This document shows positions 1 through 12,600 of a DNA stretch of 64,000 nucleotides, piece by piece. Each line of letters opens with the position of its first letter. Positions within the stretch are counted from its first letter, which is position 1. The notes beneath the pieces are model-generated. The model had not been told where the DNA came from and made no database searches. It saw only the letters and a list, made by a program, of their open reading frames with translations. The position numbers and the translations under genes are program-made. The stretch covers positions 23,612,769 through 23,676,768 of the forward strand of contig CM037836.1 of the NCBI GenBank assembly GCA_021234535.1, read 5' to 3'. The stretch is from Stichopus chloronotus (taxonomy: Eukaryota > Echinodermata > Holothuroidea > Aspidochirotida > Stichopodidae).

Positions 1-555
1 ACTAATGTTTTTTACTCAATCTGTTCAAGAAAATGTGGAAAGTTATCAAGAAAATCACTTCAGAATAGCGCCATCATTAATTTACTATCAACCATGACAC
101 TGACTCAACAAAACGATATTCTTCACTAAACGACCATAGCCCAACACATAGTCCCCTGTAATCAGTAAAATTCGAAAAATTTGTCCTCACCCCAGTCATC
201 AACACGACTATTTATCAAACAATACCCAAATATGTACATGTATCACCCCTCTCACACAATAAAGGAAAATACACACCAAACATAAACATCCTACGGACGC
301 AATTAGCATTGAAACACTACTGTAAAGCTACTGTAAATGTTAAGTTAACGTACATGGCCTACACGCTGATTGAAGTTGTGGGTGTGCGAATACAATTGAC
401 AGACAATTTAGACAAATTTTGATTACAACGGGGGAGCTGTTTCTATTGCCCTTTCCAATTATAATCAACTGGTCGTGTATTTCTTGAAATGTACACCAAA
501 ACAGTGTTCAATATCATATTGGTTGCTGATAGTTTGATTCTAGTCATTGTAAAAA

Positions 556-692
556 GACTTGAGTCATCCAACGTAGTGACTCGAATCGAGTCCCTTCCAC
601 ATACTGACTCGAGTCGAGTCTTTTGCACTTTCTCAAACTTCTGACTCGAGTGGAGTCTTTTGCCGCAAGTGACTCGAGTCACGTCGAGTCAT
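556..692. repeat. Cluster of GACTCGAGTC palindromes
   Basis: GACTTGAGTC (556-565), GACTCGA-ATCGAGTC (578-592), GACTCGAGTC (606-615), GACTCGAGTG (643-652) and the 14-bp palindrome GTGACTCGAGTCAC (669-682), with further GAGTC half-sites between. The cluster is isolated in otherwise featureless DNA. Confidence 0.75.
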
Positions 693-1206
693 TACAACAC
701 TGATTTTCACTGATTGAGAGACCAGGGAGGTGCACGCTGTAATTAACTATAGTATCTGCGTCATGAACAGTCTTGTCACTGTATACGCTGCGAGCATTCT
801 GAAAACAGTTGGGTACATAGATCCCTGCTAGGTGGACTCAACTTAAATTGGGTATTTTGTTTTTACCGAATAGTTTAGTAAGAGGCATACATAAACAATC
901 CAGGTAAAAGTAAACCCAACTGGTATAGCCTAGTGTACTAAACAGCCCCTGGTTGGTTATCTCACCACTATATACGCAGAGTGGGGGGGGGGGGTGCTAA
1001 ATGAAGTCGAAGGATAAAACTGAAAACATAAAAATCAATTTTTGGTTCGATTGGTTTCGAACCCTCCTTACAAATACATACTTGTTTATACTCCAAAGTG
1101 TGAATTTCACAAGCATAAGGCCTCAAATACAGAAATACACAAGAATCATACTCTGATTCTTACCTGTATTTAGAATGCAAATTAAAATAGCCTTGAAGTG
1201 ACTTAC

Positions 1207-1338
1207 TTTTACTACAAGGTGAACTCAGTGCGGAACTAAAATGTAACACCAGTAAGCGGGGCATTAATGCTTCAAGATCCAGCAAAAATTCTAACCAATC
1301 TTGATACGGAATTCGATGGTACTCTGAATGGTTCATGT
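1207..1338 (-). CDS. Candidate internal exon of an unidentified minus-strand gene
   Basis: Bounded by an acceptor-like CTCTCACTCGTATAG and a strong donor AAAA|GTAAGT, with one frame open throughout: MNHSEYHRIPYQDWLEFLLD, later LMPRLLVLHFSSAL. Composition is protein-like, but no family is recognised and no partner exon was found. It cannot follow the receptor's membrane exon directly because the joined codon would be a stop. Confidence 0.25.
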
Positions 1339-3146
1339 CTATACGAGTGAGAGGTGTTACAGTACTTGCCCAACAGATAAAGGTGCATTTATATATTAGA
1401 TTAGAACGGATCCTCATGACCGAGGGAATGTGGGGTGCCCATCCCTCCCCCTGTAAGGTGAAAAATTTCTTATTGGGGACGGTCCTCTGCCCGTAACGCC
1501 TTCCATAGGGTGGTGATCACTCATCTGATGCTTTCGTCTATCAAAATAAATCGGTGCACCTGTGTCGTGACATTATTCATTAGTTATACTCTCATGCTTT
1601 CAGGTTTTATGAAATTTGTACATTCGTTTACTCTCCAAAACTTACGCGGTGGCAAAGTTATCCAGTTAAAAAAAAAATAAGCAGACCGAATTTTGGACCC
1701 TCACCCTGTGCAACTAGCTCAGTACGGTCCATGTCCATGCGCACAATAAAGCACGTGGCAGATAAGATCATTTCAATCGACAAACTTAAAGAAATAGGAT
1801 GTTCTAGGTCCGTTTAACCTTTTTTAATACTTGTAGCTTACATTTTTTTTCACATTTTTTTTTAATATTTTTTTTTTAACCTATACCGTCTCTAGAAGGA
1901 GGTGATTTCTGAGAAGTGAAGACGATCGCGTTTGACGTAATTCTAAGTTCAAGTGCTTCTCCATTCCTACTTTGATTGTTTCTCTCCGCTACCCAAGTGT
2001 AAATCGGTTACATACGATGTATCTAATATATGACCTTGATTGTCAGCACGTATTGGAAATTGGGCCCTGCACGTTGGTGTGGTGCACCCCTACTATAAGC
2101 GTTACCATCTATTTACTATTCACACAGGGACTAGAGTTGTTCTTCTGTAACGAGTAGGCCTACAAACACCCTCCAAACAGTGGGGGGGGGGGGGGAAGAG
2201 GAATTTGATTTAGCTTTCCTACATAACAGAACAAACACGTAGGCCGGTGAGACAACTAAGTTTTAAACTTTCATTGGTAGTTGTAAGCGCGTGTAGTTAA
2301 TGTATGTACCGTACTTGATCAGTTCAGGAGGAAATTCCTTTGATAAAAGAAAGGTAATAAAAAAAGGTGTGTTGACAGAACCATATGTTAGAGAAAGTAT
2401 GAATTTTAACGCGAAATACCTCAGAGTTAGGATATTTACAATGCAGCTTCCATGCATGGAAAATGCAGTTTCCGCCGTTCTATATGTAACCCCCCCCCCC
2501 CCAAAAAAAAAAAAAATGCACGCTACTTACCCAATAATGGCTCTCCATCCAGATTGCCTGGTTTACTTTCAATATTGGAAAGCACCTCACAGTGATGGCG
2601 GAGTGTTGGAAAAAATGTGGAGCTGGACTAAAGATATGTTCACCGCGCCCGTTGTTGCTATCAGCCTATTAGTACGCTACAATGCACAGTGAAAAGAAAG
2701 AATGCACTATTGATATGTATACGCCAAAACCGACACAAGTATAAAGTATATCCCCATACGCATACATACGTAAGCACTTGTATAGTTTGTCAGTCGGTAC
2801 AAAAAAACTAATAAGTTCTTACTGTACAAACAGATAATTACCGTACACTTACATATTAATCGGTCACTTGATGCTCCTATGAGACCTCAAACTATTTGTA
2901 AAGTGACGTTTTGAAGTCGACGATAAATGACTCCTTGGATGATAACCTTCTCCAAAAGAGTGACTATTATCCTTTGCTTTGTAGGCATACGCTGTCGTAC
3001 ATGACTGTAAAGTTCAAAGTGTTGCAACTCGTTCATGCAATGACGGTTGGTGGTACCGTCTAAAATGGTCCATGCAGAACATTCTATATACATCGTGGTG
3101 GAAAATCCCAATTTCGTTGCAACTTGTCGCATTGTTTTTTTTTTTT

Positions 3147-3172
3147 CTTCTCTCTCCTCTCTCTCTCTCTCC

Positions 3173-3227
<55 letters not shown>
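3147..3227. repeat. (CT)n microsatellite
   Basis: About 80 bp of CT dinucleotides with a few interruptions, preceded by a T run. Arg-Glu or Leu-Ser open frames across it are artefacts of the repeat. Confidence 0.95.
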
Positions 3228-3229
<2 letters not shown>

Positions 3230-3593
3230 GTACATAAACTTACTGGAGCGTAACATCTGCTGACTTCCTTCTGTGGTTCCTTTTTTTTTGTGCGAGTGAA
3301 AGATATGCGGTGACTGTTTAGACTATGGATCGAAGGCATCTACCATATCGTTTTGTAGTCCACCTCAGGGGCAACACCATTTTATGCAGATAAATCCTAA
3401 AATAATTTAAGAATTACATATCCTAGGAGTTCCATTTTTTTCTTCGTGCATTTTTTTTTTTTAAGAAAACCGGCAACAGCTGTTCAAAAACAACTTTTTA
3501 GCACACGGTTCCTAACAACCGATCGTCCACTGGTTAGGGAGTATTTGGTCAAGTGGGTATGCATCTGACCTAACACTCCACACTTCGCGTGCA

Positions 3594-3622
3594 CAGAGAA
3601 ATCCTACACGTGGATTTCTCTG
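3594..3622. repeat. Short perfect inverted repeat
   Basis: CAGAGAAATCC (3594-3604) and GGATTTCTCTG (3612-3622) are perfect inverted arms around TACACGT. No neighbouring gene explains it. Confidence 0.6.
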
Positions 3623-5991
3623 CCCGAGCGTGAACATCTGTAATCTCAAAGCTAAAACTTGCAGACAATTTTTTTTTACGTTTATTTCATTTACGAAGAA
3701 ATGAAATGTTGAGACATCAAAGTAACGCATTTTCAAACAAGGATATAGACTGTTTCTCTTTCCTCAAATGTGTAAACTTACAGGAAAGATGCAGTCACAC
3801 AAAACTGAAATAGTATATCTCGCTATAGTTCATAAATTGTTCTTTTTCATTATGTCATGTACGTTTTCGTTGTTGAATTGCATGCTGTATCAAAGCACCT
3901 TGCTCACCAGTGCAGTACCATCGTAACATCATGAAAAATATGTATAAGAGAAATGAGGACAGCACTGCAAATATTTTGACGAAAATTCGATTATTTTTCA
4001 AAATAAAGTACGGATGATTTGCATATTCCTTGTAATCGTATGAAATGTAGAAATACAATGGACACAACACTATTAGTCGTTAAGTATAACATTATTGCTT
4101 GCCTAACTGTCATATAGTGGTTATGACACCGGAACTCCAGTATTTTCCACAGAAGCCGATTCAGTTAAATTATTGCTGAATTGACTATCTGCTGGTCCAC
4201 TCACAAAACTCACTCTTATTAGGAGTTAGGTTAGGAAATTAGGTTAAAGGTAAATAGTGGGTGGATTGGATAATAGGCCAACTACCCCACAGTTGGGCGT
4301 TTAGGACACAATTCACACTGCTACCGTGTGAAGACGCCGGGCCTGTGAATAAATAAAACTCCAAAACGTGTAAAAGAGAAATAGCTTGTCTTTGAAATAT
4401 CGTGAATATTGTCCGCATATAATATTCCAACCTACTGAAATGATAAAGAGAACATTTGTCGTAATTTTTGTTCAGGTCCCGTATTACCTTGAAAACGACG
4501 ATAACGTGGTTAAGAGTACTTGAAAAGTTTACAAGTTTCTGTGCTGACATTATCGTTATCAGGCTTACGCAGGTTTGTATTGTGGAGATTGTTAAGATGC
4601 CTAAGATTGCTTTCATTTCTAATTCTCTTAAATCAATTTACCGCACTCATCTGGGATGGGTTATTTCTGTCCGAAACTTTCCGTCACGGATCTAGCACTA
4701 TATATATTTTTCCTGGATGTTGATACTTTCGCTTCAAGGAGTAGACCTATAGCTATGCATTTTCCCACATAAAGAAAACACTCTTTGTCTCTTTTGTCAC
4801 AAAGCTATGAATAGTTGGTGACGTTGGGCCAGCAAAACTCTAGAAGCTAACCCTAAGGATGCATGTTAAAGACAACCGAACAGCAACTTCCTGATCTAAG
4901 TAACAAGAGAAGACTCCAAATTTATATCGCCGTGAACTCATGGAGAAAACAAGTGGCATTCTTTGATAGAAAGGTATGTGCAAGGAGAGTAGGTGGCAGG
5001 AAAAGATAGCTTTAATTTTAGATTCAGTAGTCACAGTCAAATTTGAAAATATACTGGAACTTGCCTGGCTGTTAATCTACTTGTGAAGATTGACAATTCT
5101 ATACTCACAATTGTTGGTAATATGGTTTAGGTATAATTAAGTTATAGTATGTATTAATTGACAAAACAATGAACCACACTCTGCTACTTGTGCTCTTAAT
5201 TGGATTTACAAACTCTATATAAAAAGCATTGCATGTTTTGTAAGTCTTGGAAATCAATATTTTAATTTATCGTTTTGTCATCCGTGATATTCACAGTCTA
5301 CATTTTTTTTAAACTTTCGAAACTCACGTATACCCTGAATATTATGTGTGAAAATAATTATGTGCAACTTTCAGCAGCTTAAACAGTATTCAATTGAAGT
5401 GGGCGTATGACCAAAAGCATTATTCATCATTTCCAAACGGTGTGTTCATTGAAAATAAAAGCTTATTTAGAATTCCTTAATTTCTGTTATGAAATCTTGA
5501 TCATGATGAGTTTTATCAAGTTTTGTAGGAATGTGTAAGATTGAAAAACCTTTGGACCTTCACAATTTTACCTACTAGAAAATATGAGTGCTGCATGGGG
5601 AAGACTTCTGCACTTTGTCGATGACCGCAGCAGCGGAGCCAGGTTAAAAAAAACAAGACGGCAATCCACGGAGTTGCATATCTCATCGCCAACATGCATT
5701 GACTTTAAGACAGCGCATGCACATACGGATTTGTAAATAGTTTACTGCAACCACATCACACAGAGACGTAGTTCGGGGAACTGGTTGTAAATGAGTGGCA
5801 AACATTCTTCAAGCATAAACTGGTGGTAAGCATCTCAGTACTGATATCTACTGTAAGGTAGCAAACTTAAGGTTATAGCCTGGTGCTACTAGGCTCAAGT
5901 AACGATAACTAATGGCTCAAAAGTATCTGTGCATATTATGCTACATAACACAATTATAACATTGGGTTATTCCATGTAGGTTAGGCTAAGT

Positions 5992-6041
5992 GGTTACAGC
6001 AGGGAGTTGCTATTTGTCAAATAGCAACTCCCTGGTTACAG
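5992..6041. mobile_element. 34-bp palindromic micro-insertion with 8-bp target duplication
   Basis: GGTTACAG at 5992-5999 is repeated exactly at 6034-6041. Between them, 6000-6033 is a near-perfect palindrome: CAGGGAGTTGCTATTTG, a single T, then its complement (17-bp arms if the shared G is counted). CAGGG termini and 8-bp duplications are typical of hAT elements. No internal sequence remains. Confidence 0.7.
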
Positions 6042-7206
6042 TTAGGGGCAGGATGTAAGAGCATCCCTCTATGGGTATTTGCACATAAGTCTCCTATTTA
6101 CCTGTGCAGGGCCTGGTTCTGCTAAAATTATTGTTTGACTTACAAAAATGTTCTCATAGAAGACATTATCCACAGGGGCCAGTTCTGCTAAAGATGTTTT
6201 GGCTAAAGTTAAAAAGGTGCTGTCTAGTATTGACCCAGATGCTAGCTCAAAGTTTGTTACCAAACAATCATACAGTTTCAACAGTTTACTATAAGAGTAA
6301 TATGCTGTATCTTCATTATTGTGTTCATAGGAACAACCTTGCAAAATTTTACATTAAATCCTCAAATACTCCTCAAGATATGCTGGAAATATTTTTTGGG
6401 GCAAAATTGGCGTTTTTTCTCAATTATCAGCAAATTTCACTCTCTTTACTACAAAAGTGATCTTCCTTGAATATTCCATTCTCATGTAAGTCCTTGCAAA
6501 ATTTTGCATTAAATGCTCAAATATTTCTCAAGATATGCTGGAAATAATAATTTTGGGGCAAAATTAACTTTTTTTCTCAAAAACCAGAACATTTGACTCG
6601 ATTTACCATTACAGCAATATTATGTTGAACAATGTGTTCTCCGTCATGTAAGTACTTACAAAACAGTTAGTTAATTGATCTAATAGTTCTCAAGATATGC
6701 TGGAAATACAAATTTTGGGGCAAAACTGGCTTTTTTTTCTAAAAAATCAGCAATTTTCACTCTTTTTACTACAAAAGTGATATACCTTGAATAATTTATT
6801 CTCAGGTATGTTTTTGCAAAATTTTGCATTAAATACCCAAATACTTCTCAAGATATGCTGGAAATACCAATTTTGGGACAAAATTAGCTTTTTTTCTCAA
6901 AAATCAGCAAATTTGACTCGATTTACCATTACAGCAATATTATGTTGAACAATGTGTTCTCCGTCAGGTAAGTACTTACAAAACAGTAAGTGAATTGATC
7001 TAATAGTTCTCAAGATATGCTGGAAATACAAATTTTGGGACAAAACTGGCTTTTTTTTTTTTTTCAAAAATCAGCAAATTTGACTCGATTTACCATACAA
7101 CTAATACATCTCGCACATATTGGCATCATGCACAACCCTACCAAGTTTCAACTTAATCGCTCATACACTTTTCAAACTATTCAGGAAAAACCACAATTTT
7201 GACAGG

Positions 7207-7283
7207 TCCGGACACACACACACACACACGCCCCCCCCCCCCCCCACACACACACACACGCACACACACACGCACACACGCAT
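7207..7283. repeat. (CA)n microsatellite with C run
   Basis: CACA repeats interrupted by a run of about 14 C. It is part of satellite-element copy 1; the GT runs at about 33200-33245 and 44515-44550 are its counterparts in copies 2 and 3. Confidence 0.9.
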
Positions 7284-7629
7284 TGGCACGGACACGTTTT
7301 CATTTATACCACCCAACAGGACCCCGTGTACCCATGGCCACTTTACCATGGGGTACCCCTGGGGTGTCGCTACTCACCCACTCCAAGCGTTTCCATGGCA
7401 ACCATTCTCCCATGGGTGCACAGTACAATATATAGCTCCACTAGGCAAGTAACTACAATATCTCATCTAGCCCCAATAGGGCGATGAGATAAAAAAAAAA
7501 AAAACTGTGGGGAGGTTATACCAATGGGTACGTAGGGAAACATATGTGTTTGTTATGTGGAACGTATATGAGCCAACCAACCGTAACAAAATAAGGGTGC
7601 TTTTGTAGGTGGGAAGTATGATTTTCTGA

Positions 7630-8150
7630 CGACAGGCATGCCAATTCCTAGAAAATGTACCTCTCAACCAACCCTACAGAAATCTCATACGCAGTTTTCG
7701 ATGATTATTAAAAAAAAAATACCTCTCGAAAGTGGTGGACTAGTTGCCCATTCCTCTATGGGAGGTCGTAGCGTCAAGTTTCCCTTCCTTAGATATCATG
7801 TTGGTTGTCAAAATCTGATCCCATTTGATACCAAATGCCTTTTGACCTCCAGCAAAAAGAAGAGGGTTCTTCTTCTCAATGTGGCTCACATGCATAATAA
7901 ATATGAGAACTGTCGAAGCTTCCCTTCTTGAGATATCATGTTTACGAGATTTTCAAAAGTTGACCCCTGTTGACCCCAAATGACTTTTGACCTCCATCAA
8001 AACAATAGGGTTTTTCTTCTCAATGTGGTACACTTATACACTAAATATGAGATCTGTCGAATCTTCCGACCTTGAGATATCGTGTGTACAAGGTAGGACG
8101 TCACAACCATGCATACATACAAACACCCACATACACAGGTATGCATGATT
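7630..8150. repeat. Degenerate tandem repeat of ~190 bp
   Basis: Two to three units with CTTCCCTTCTTGAGATATCATG, TTGACCCCTGTTGACCCCAA, TGACTTTTGACCTCC and CTTCTTCTCAATGTGG (each motif cited as a fragment), ending in a CA/CATA-rich tail at 8105-8140. A reverse-complement relative is at 53395-53630. Confidence 0.6.
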
Positions 8151-9534
8151 TTAAAGGTTACGATTATCATCGAAACCAATAAATATAAGTCCTGAGATGC
8201 ATACAGTTTCAGTTTATTCTCTCTATCACTAAGGTCTGTTAAGTACGGGATTTGAAATTATGGAAAAAATAAATTAATCCTAAAGAGAATGGAGGTAATA
8301 TTTCCAATTTAACAGCCAGGGTGGAACAAAAAAAAAACGAAATCTAAAATGCAAATGATGATAATATTAGTAGAAAAAACGGGACTATCAGCAAAAGGGA
8401 TCGAAGGATTAATTACGGCAAGTCGCTAATGAACTTAAGAGGATTTTTTTCCTGAAATGAATTTAACTCAAAATTAACCATGAAGTACGGTTGAACTCGA
8501 AACTTGTTAAAGATGTTTAGGAGAAATGAGATATTCTTTTAGGATCTGAATCTTGAAGTCATTTAATAACTGAGGACACTCAAATACGGCTTGTCATAGA
8601 AGACATTTCCTGTATTTTTATTTCGTAATTCACAACGTCTTTCGCAGTACTCCTTATTTTATTAAGCCTCTTGCTTTAGTGGAAATTTGACTATACTCAC
8701 GAAATTTACGTGCAATAGTTCCGTCAAATGCCATGAACTTAAATCTATACTTCTCGAAATTACTAAGATTCTCTATACATTTTATCAATTTTTACACCAA
8801 AAATTACTAAGTTTCATCAGTATATCAGCTTTTTGTCCATAAATATCACACCGAGTCGTTGGTTTATCATATCGTCTTTTACCTTAGAACTGACGGGAAC
8901 AATCGTATGTGTGATGTTGGATAGACTGTAATCATAGTAGACAAGTGAAAGACATCCCGCGAGTGCACAAAATAATGACTTTGCTTAACCAGGTTGAACA
9001 ATAGACAATTAGCATGAAATGCAATTAAAAGGTTTAAAAAAAAAATTATACCGCAGAGCTTGTCAACTAATGTTTATCAGTCTGCATCCAAAGGTTTAAC
9101 TATCTCTAACTCGGTGCCCTTCCGTTATGCATCGCACAGTAAGGTAAAGTTAAGTAGGTAACTTCAAAGGGTGAAGCCTACTTCATTTCGTTGGTTCTTC
9201 AATACGTGGAAGTAGGACGTCGCTTCAATAAAAGGGTAACATCTGTCTCAAAGTGATGAATGAAAATGATGTTTGCTACCTTCGATTCAGTAATGAAATG
9301 GTTGCATACATTTATTTTAAGACACATGCAACCCCCCCCCCCCCCCCTATTTGCATCAGGTGGACGCCTTTGGGTCACGTCCACCCTAAATGATCCAACA
9401 ATTAGTTGTATTACTCCAACAGATCTTTATATTTCTAAACACAGAGGAAATGTATAATGTCAGTGCTCTTACAGTAACAACCCAAACATGCGATGCGACA
9501 TCAAATCATGCTTTTTTATAGATACTCTTCAGTC

Positions 9535-9635
9535 TTTCTTCTTTTTCACATTCTGTGTATATTTTCCATTTCAATTATCATTTTGGTAATGTTTTCAAAG
9601 AGACTGAAATTAATGTTATACAAACAAAAATGATG
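9535..9635 (+). repeat. LINE 3' tail, related to 23010-23125
   Basis: Shares the run TTGTATATTTTxCA...TCAATTxTCATTTTGxxAATGTTTxCAAAGAGACTGAAAT...ATACAAACAAA with the end of the retrotransposon remnant at 23.0 kb. Only the 3' untranslated end is present. Confidence 0.5.
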
Positions 9636-12600
9636 CCACTACATGCTGATATGAGAAGCAGGGCATCCAAAGCTACGTAATCATATATATTACCATTCAA
9701 TTACATACAGCTTAGCCAAGGAAAACCTTATTGTTTTTGTTTCCATTGGCTTGCAGAGCAAAGATTATAATTTCTAAAAAGGTGGTAAATCTCTCTCGTT
9801 AATAATTACATGTAGTGAATACTTTCCTTCCACTTCTTTAACCGTAACGACCTACACCTGTAAAGTATTCATTTTATTGTGTTTATACATACATGCATAC
9901 TTAAATGAAAAATAAAAGGGATAAAAAGGGGGCTAGATACAGACTGTGTTTATAGCAGTTAGGAAACCTAAAAGGAAAAGAAAATATATTTTACAGATGA
10001 CACAACCAAAAAAGAGAACACGAAAACATCAAAATAGGACTCTATATTCAAATTTAGTTCACAGCTCAAGCCACGTTATTACCAATAAGATGAAATTTCA
10101 TTATAATTTTAAAGGCTTTGCACAACTTATCGAGCTTCATTCTGACTATCACTCGAGATTTTAAAAAAATTTATTACACAATAGAAGTTTCCCATGTTTA
10201 GTATTACGCATGGAAACTGCAAAGAGAGCGTTGCACTGCATGCAAAACAGGTTACAGACTTTTGAAGAATTACAGAACAAAAAAAGGAAGAAATACGGAA
10301 AAAGAAATGGATATAAGTGCTGTCAAGTTGTGAAAACAAGTCGACGGAGCTTTTCCTTTTTCTTTTCTGTCTTTCTGTCTTCATTCTTATTTTTGGGGGG
10401 TCTGTAAACTTTTTTCAGAAACTTTTTCCTTGCATGATTGGCATGGATAACGACTTTCATGGTAATTAAGGGATTTAGATAATTGCATTGAATAAACTAT
10501 ATAAAATAATTAACTAATAAGGTAATTTACTGTTAGCATATTTATATGTAAATTTGTAGATTTTAAGGACGGATAAGGACATCACGCAACTTAGGAACCC
10601 CTAGTTGAAGTTTATCGGTGGGATAATGCCTGTGTGAACAGGTATGTTTTTATATATTTTGAAGGGCTTGTAAAGGTTCCATAAAAGAGGCACTGGCCAC
10701 TACGAAAATTCCAATTCCATAAGATATTTTTAAGAAGACGAGAGAATAATACAGTTTAATATAACGGCAGGGAGAAGTATTGTCCTAACACGATACAAGA
10801 AGCCATTGTGTTTAACAAGGTTATTATGAAGGTCATTAAAATGATTCCTGTAAGAAGAAAAGTAGATACATAGGCTACTGTTTTAGCTGTCTTTGCTACA
10901 TCCGGAGATTGATCTCATCAATTGACCTCCAAAAAAGGTAATATTACAACACAAGACTTTATGCACTGTACATTCAGAAAATATTTACATAATGAACCAA
11001 GTCAGCAGACACCTGAAAAATCCGAGACATCACATTTAATACCATTTTATCACATATGCAAATAACCATAATTACGAGAACTTTTATAAAAACTTAAATG
11101 GTTGATGAAAAACATGATATTTTATTCAGTGAGCTCTATATAGCACAAAAGCTTATTTCTGAAGAGCTCCTGCGCTCTTCAATTTCAGGTCTACAAGCCG
11201 TTAACTTGGCCTTTCTTTTCTTCATAGAGGGTCACGAGTGACCGTTTCCTACTAACGACTCAGATTAGTGCAAATGATGGTCGCAGTTACGCAATTAGCT
11301 TGTAGCCCATGACTGCCATCCCTTAATGTTTGTAACTGACCTCTCTGCGCTACCCGTCTGTTTTGATGACCAGACGTTCATTGAACAACTATTGTAACTA
11401 CACGATCACATGTTTGTTCAAAACATCATCATACATCTGTAAGGACAATGCTCATCACCGAATGTATGATCAGGTAAACAGGTTTCCCAAAAAAGTTGAG
11501 CAACCCCCATCCCCAAACATGTATGACAGTTTTCCGATTTTTTAGCTACATGTTTCATCTTTCTTTCAAATGTTCAAAACATTCGTAGACGTTTCCATCT
11601 CTCATTTGTTCATCATGTATGGTCCTGGGAAGGGAAAAGATCGACTAAGTTGACTTATTACTGGACCTTTCTGGGACATTCAGCAAAGATTAATGTTTTT
11701 AGGACACTTCCAAATCTGAGAAGTTTGGGACTTGTTTATATGGCACATAATGCGCACAGGTACACGGCCGGTGAGGTACGCACCAAGCGGAAACAGTGAA
11801 CAGTGCCATACATTTGCATGAAGATGTTCAAGGACAAATGTATGATCGCGCAGACGGGGCTTATGGCCGTATCGCGAACGGCCCATCGATAACACACGTT
11901 CAACATGTGCAGTGACGACCACCAGTACGCCAAGCTGAAACGCAATGACGTCACACGAGAAATCTCTATACGGTAATATAGTTCTTAGGAAAACGTTGGT
12001 ACTCCCCCCCCCCCCCTCCTTCAAATGAAAGTCACTCGATCATTGATGAAAACATTTAGCTCCAATGAACAATGAATGCACTATCCTAAATGGTACTTTC
12101 AAGTGTAAATAAGGCATGGATCACGAAGTTGTATGCAAAAAAGGACACCAAAAACGCCATGTTAGCTGTTCACAGCTGCATTCATTCTCGGAGTTCTCAT
12201 GTATGTCCATTAGGGCATTGTTGAAGCTGGGACATGCAACTTGCTTTTGTAAGCTCTGAATGGTATGAGTTGGCCGTAAATACATAGGAAGTCTGCCGGT
12301 TCAGTTATTATTATTGTACACTTGGGCGCTACAGTCATTGTCGTGGGTTTACAAGCCATCCAGTTGGTCTTATATGAATATTTGTGAAGGTGAACGTTGA
12401 GTGGCCGTTTCCCATGCATCAACTTATCAGACGAGAACAAAATAATACATAGGTCTGTGTACATTTTCAACATTTCAGGACAGATGTGTCGATACAAGCT
12501 GCCGCAATACCTTGTTTCCGAAATTATTGACAGTGTGTACAGAAGAAAAAAGTTGGTAACCTGTATCCCAACACGTAGTCCATGGTCACGGTGCACCTGG

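Larger units (their letters stand above)
5654..7492 (+). mobile_element. Inverted-repeat element with internal satellite, copy 1
   Basis: Left arm TATCTCATCGCC at 5679-5690 and right arm GGCGATGAGATA at 7480-7491 are exact inverted repeats. The conserved left flank (CAAGACGGCAATCCACGG) also belongs to the family, since it occurs in the other two copies. The interior from about 6300 is a tandem array of alternating ~150-bp units (CTCAAGATATGCTGGAAAT..., TTTGACTCGATTTACCATTACAG...), then a CA/C-run and a conserved right part with ACCATGGGGTACCCC. Sequence unique to this copy (~5705-6105) looks inserted. No transposase is visible, so the element is non-autonomous. Confidence 0.7.

Noticed and set aside
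2887..3339. Open frames of 60-150 codons rich in RE or LS repeats
   Set aside because: They are translations of the (CT)n microsatellite and share no family features.
7120..7452. Open frames rich in His/Thr/Pro in the satellite element, and their counterparts at 33.0-33.45 and 44.3-44.66 kb
   Set aside because: They come from CA/GT runs inside a repeated non-coding element and appear in all three copies with differing frames.
11680..12024. A 114-codon minus-strand frame
   Set aside because: No recognisable motif and no splice or start support; its N-terminus is a C-run translation. Treated as chance.
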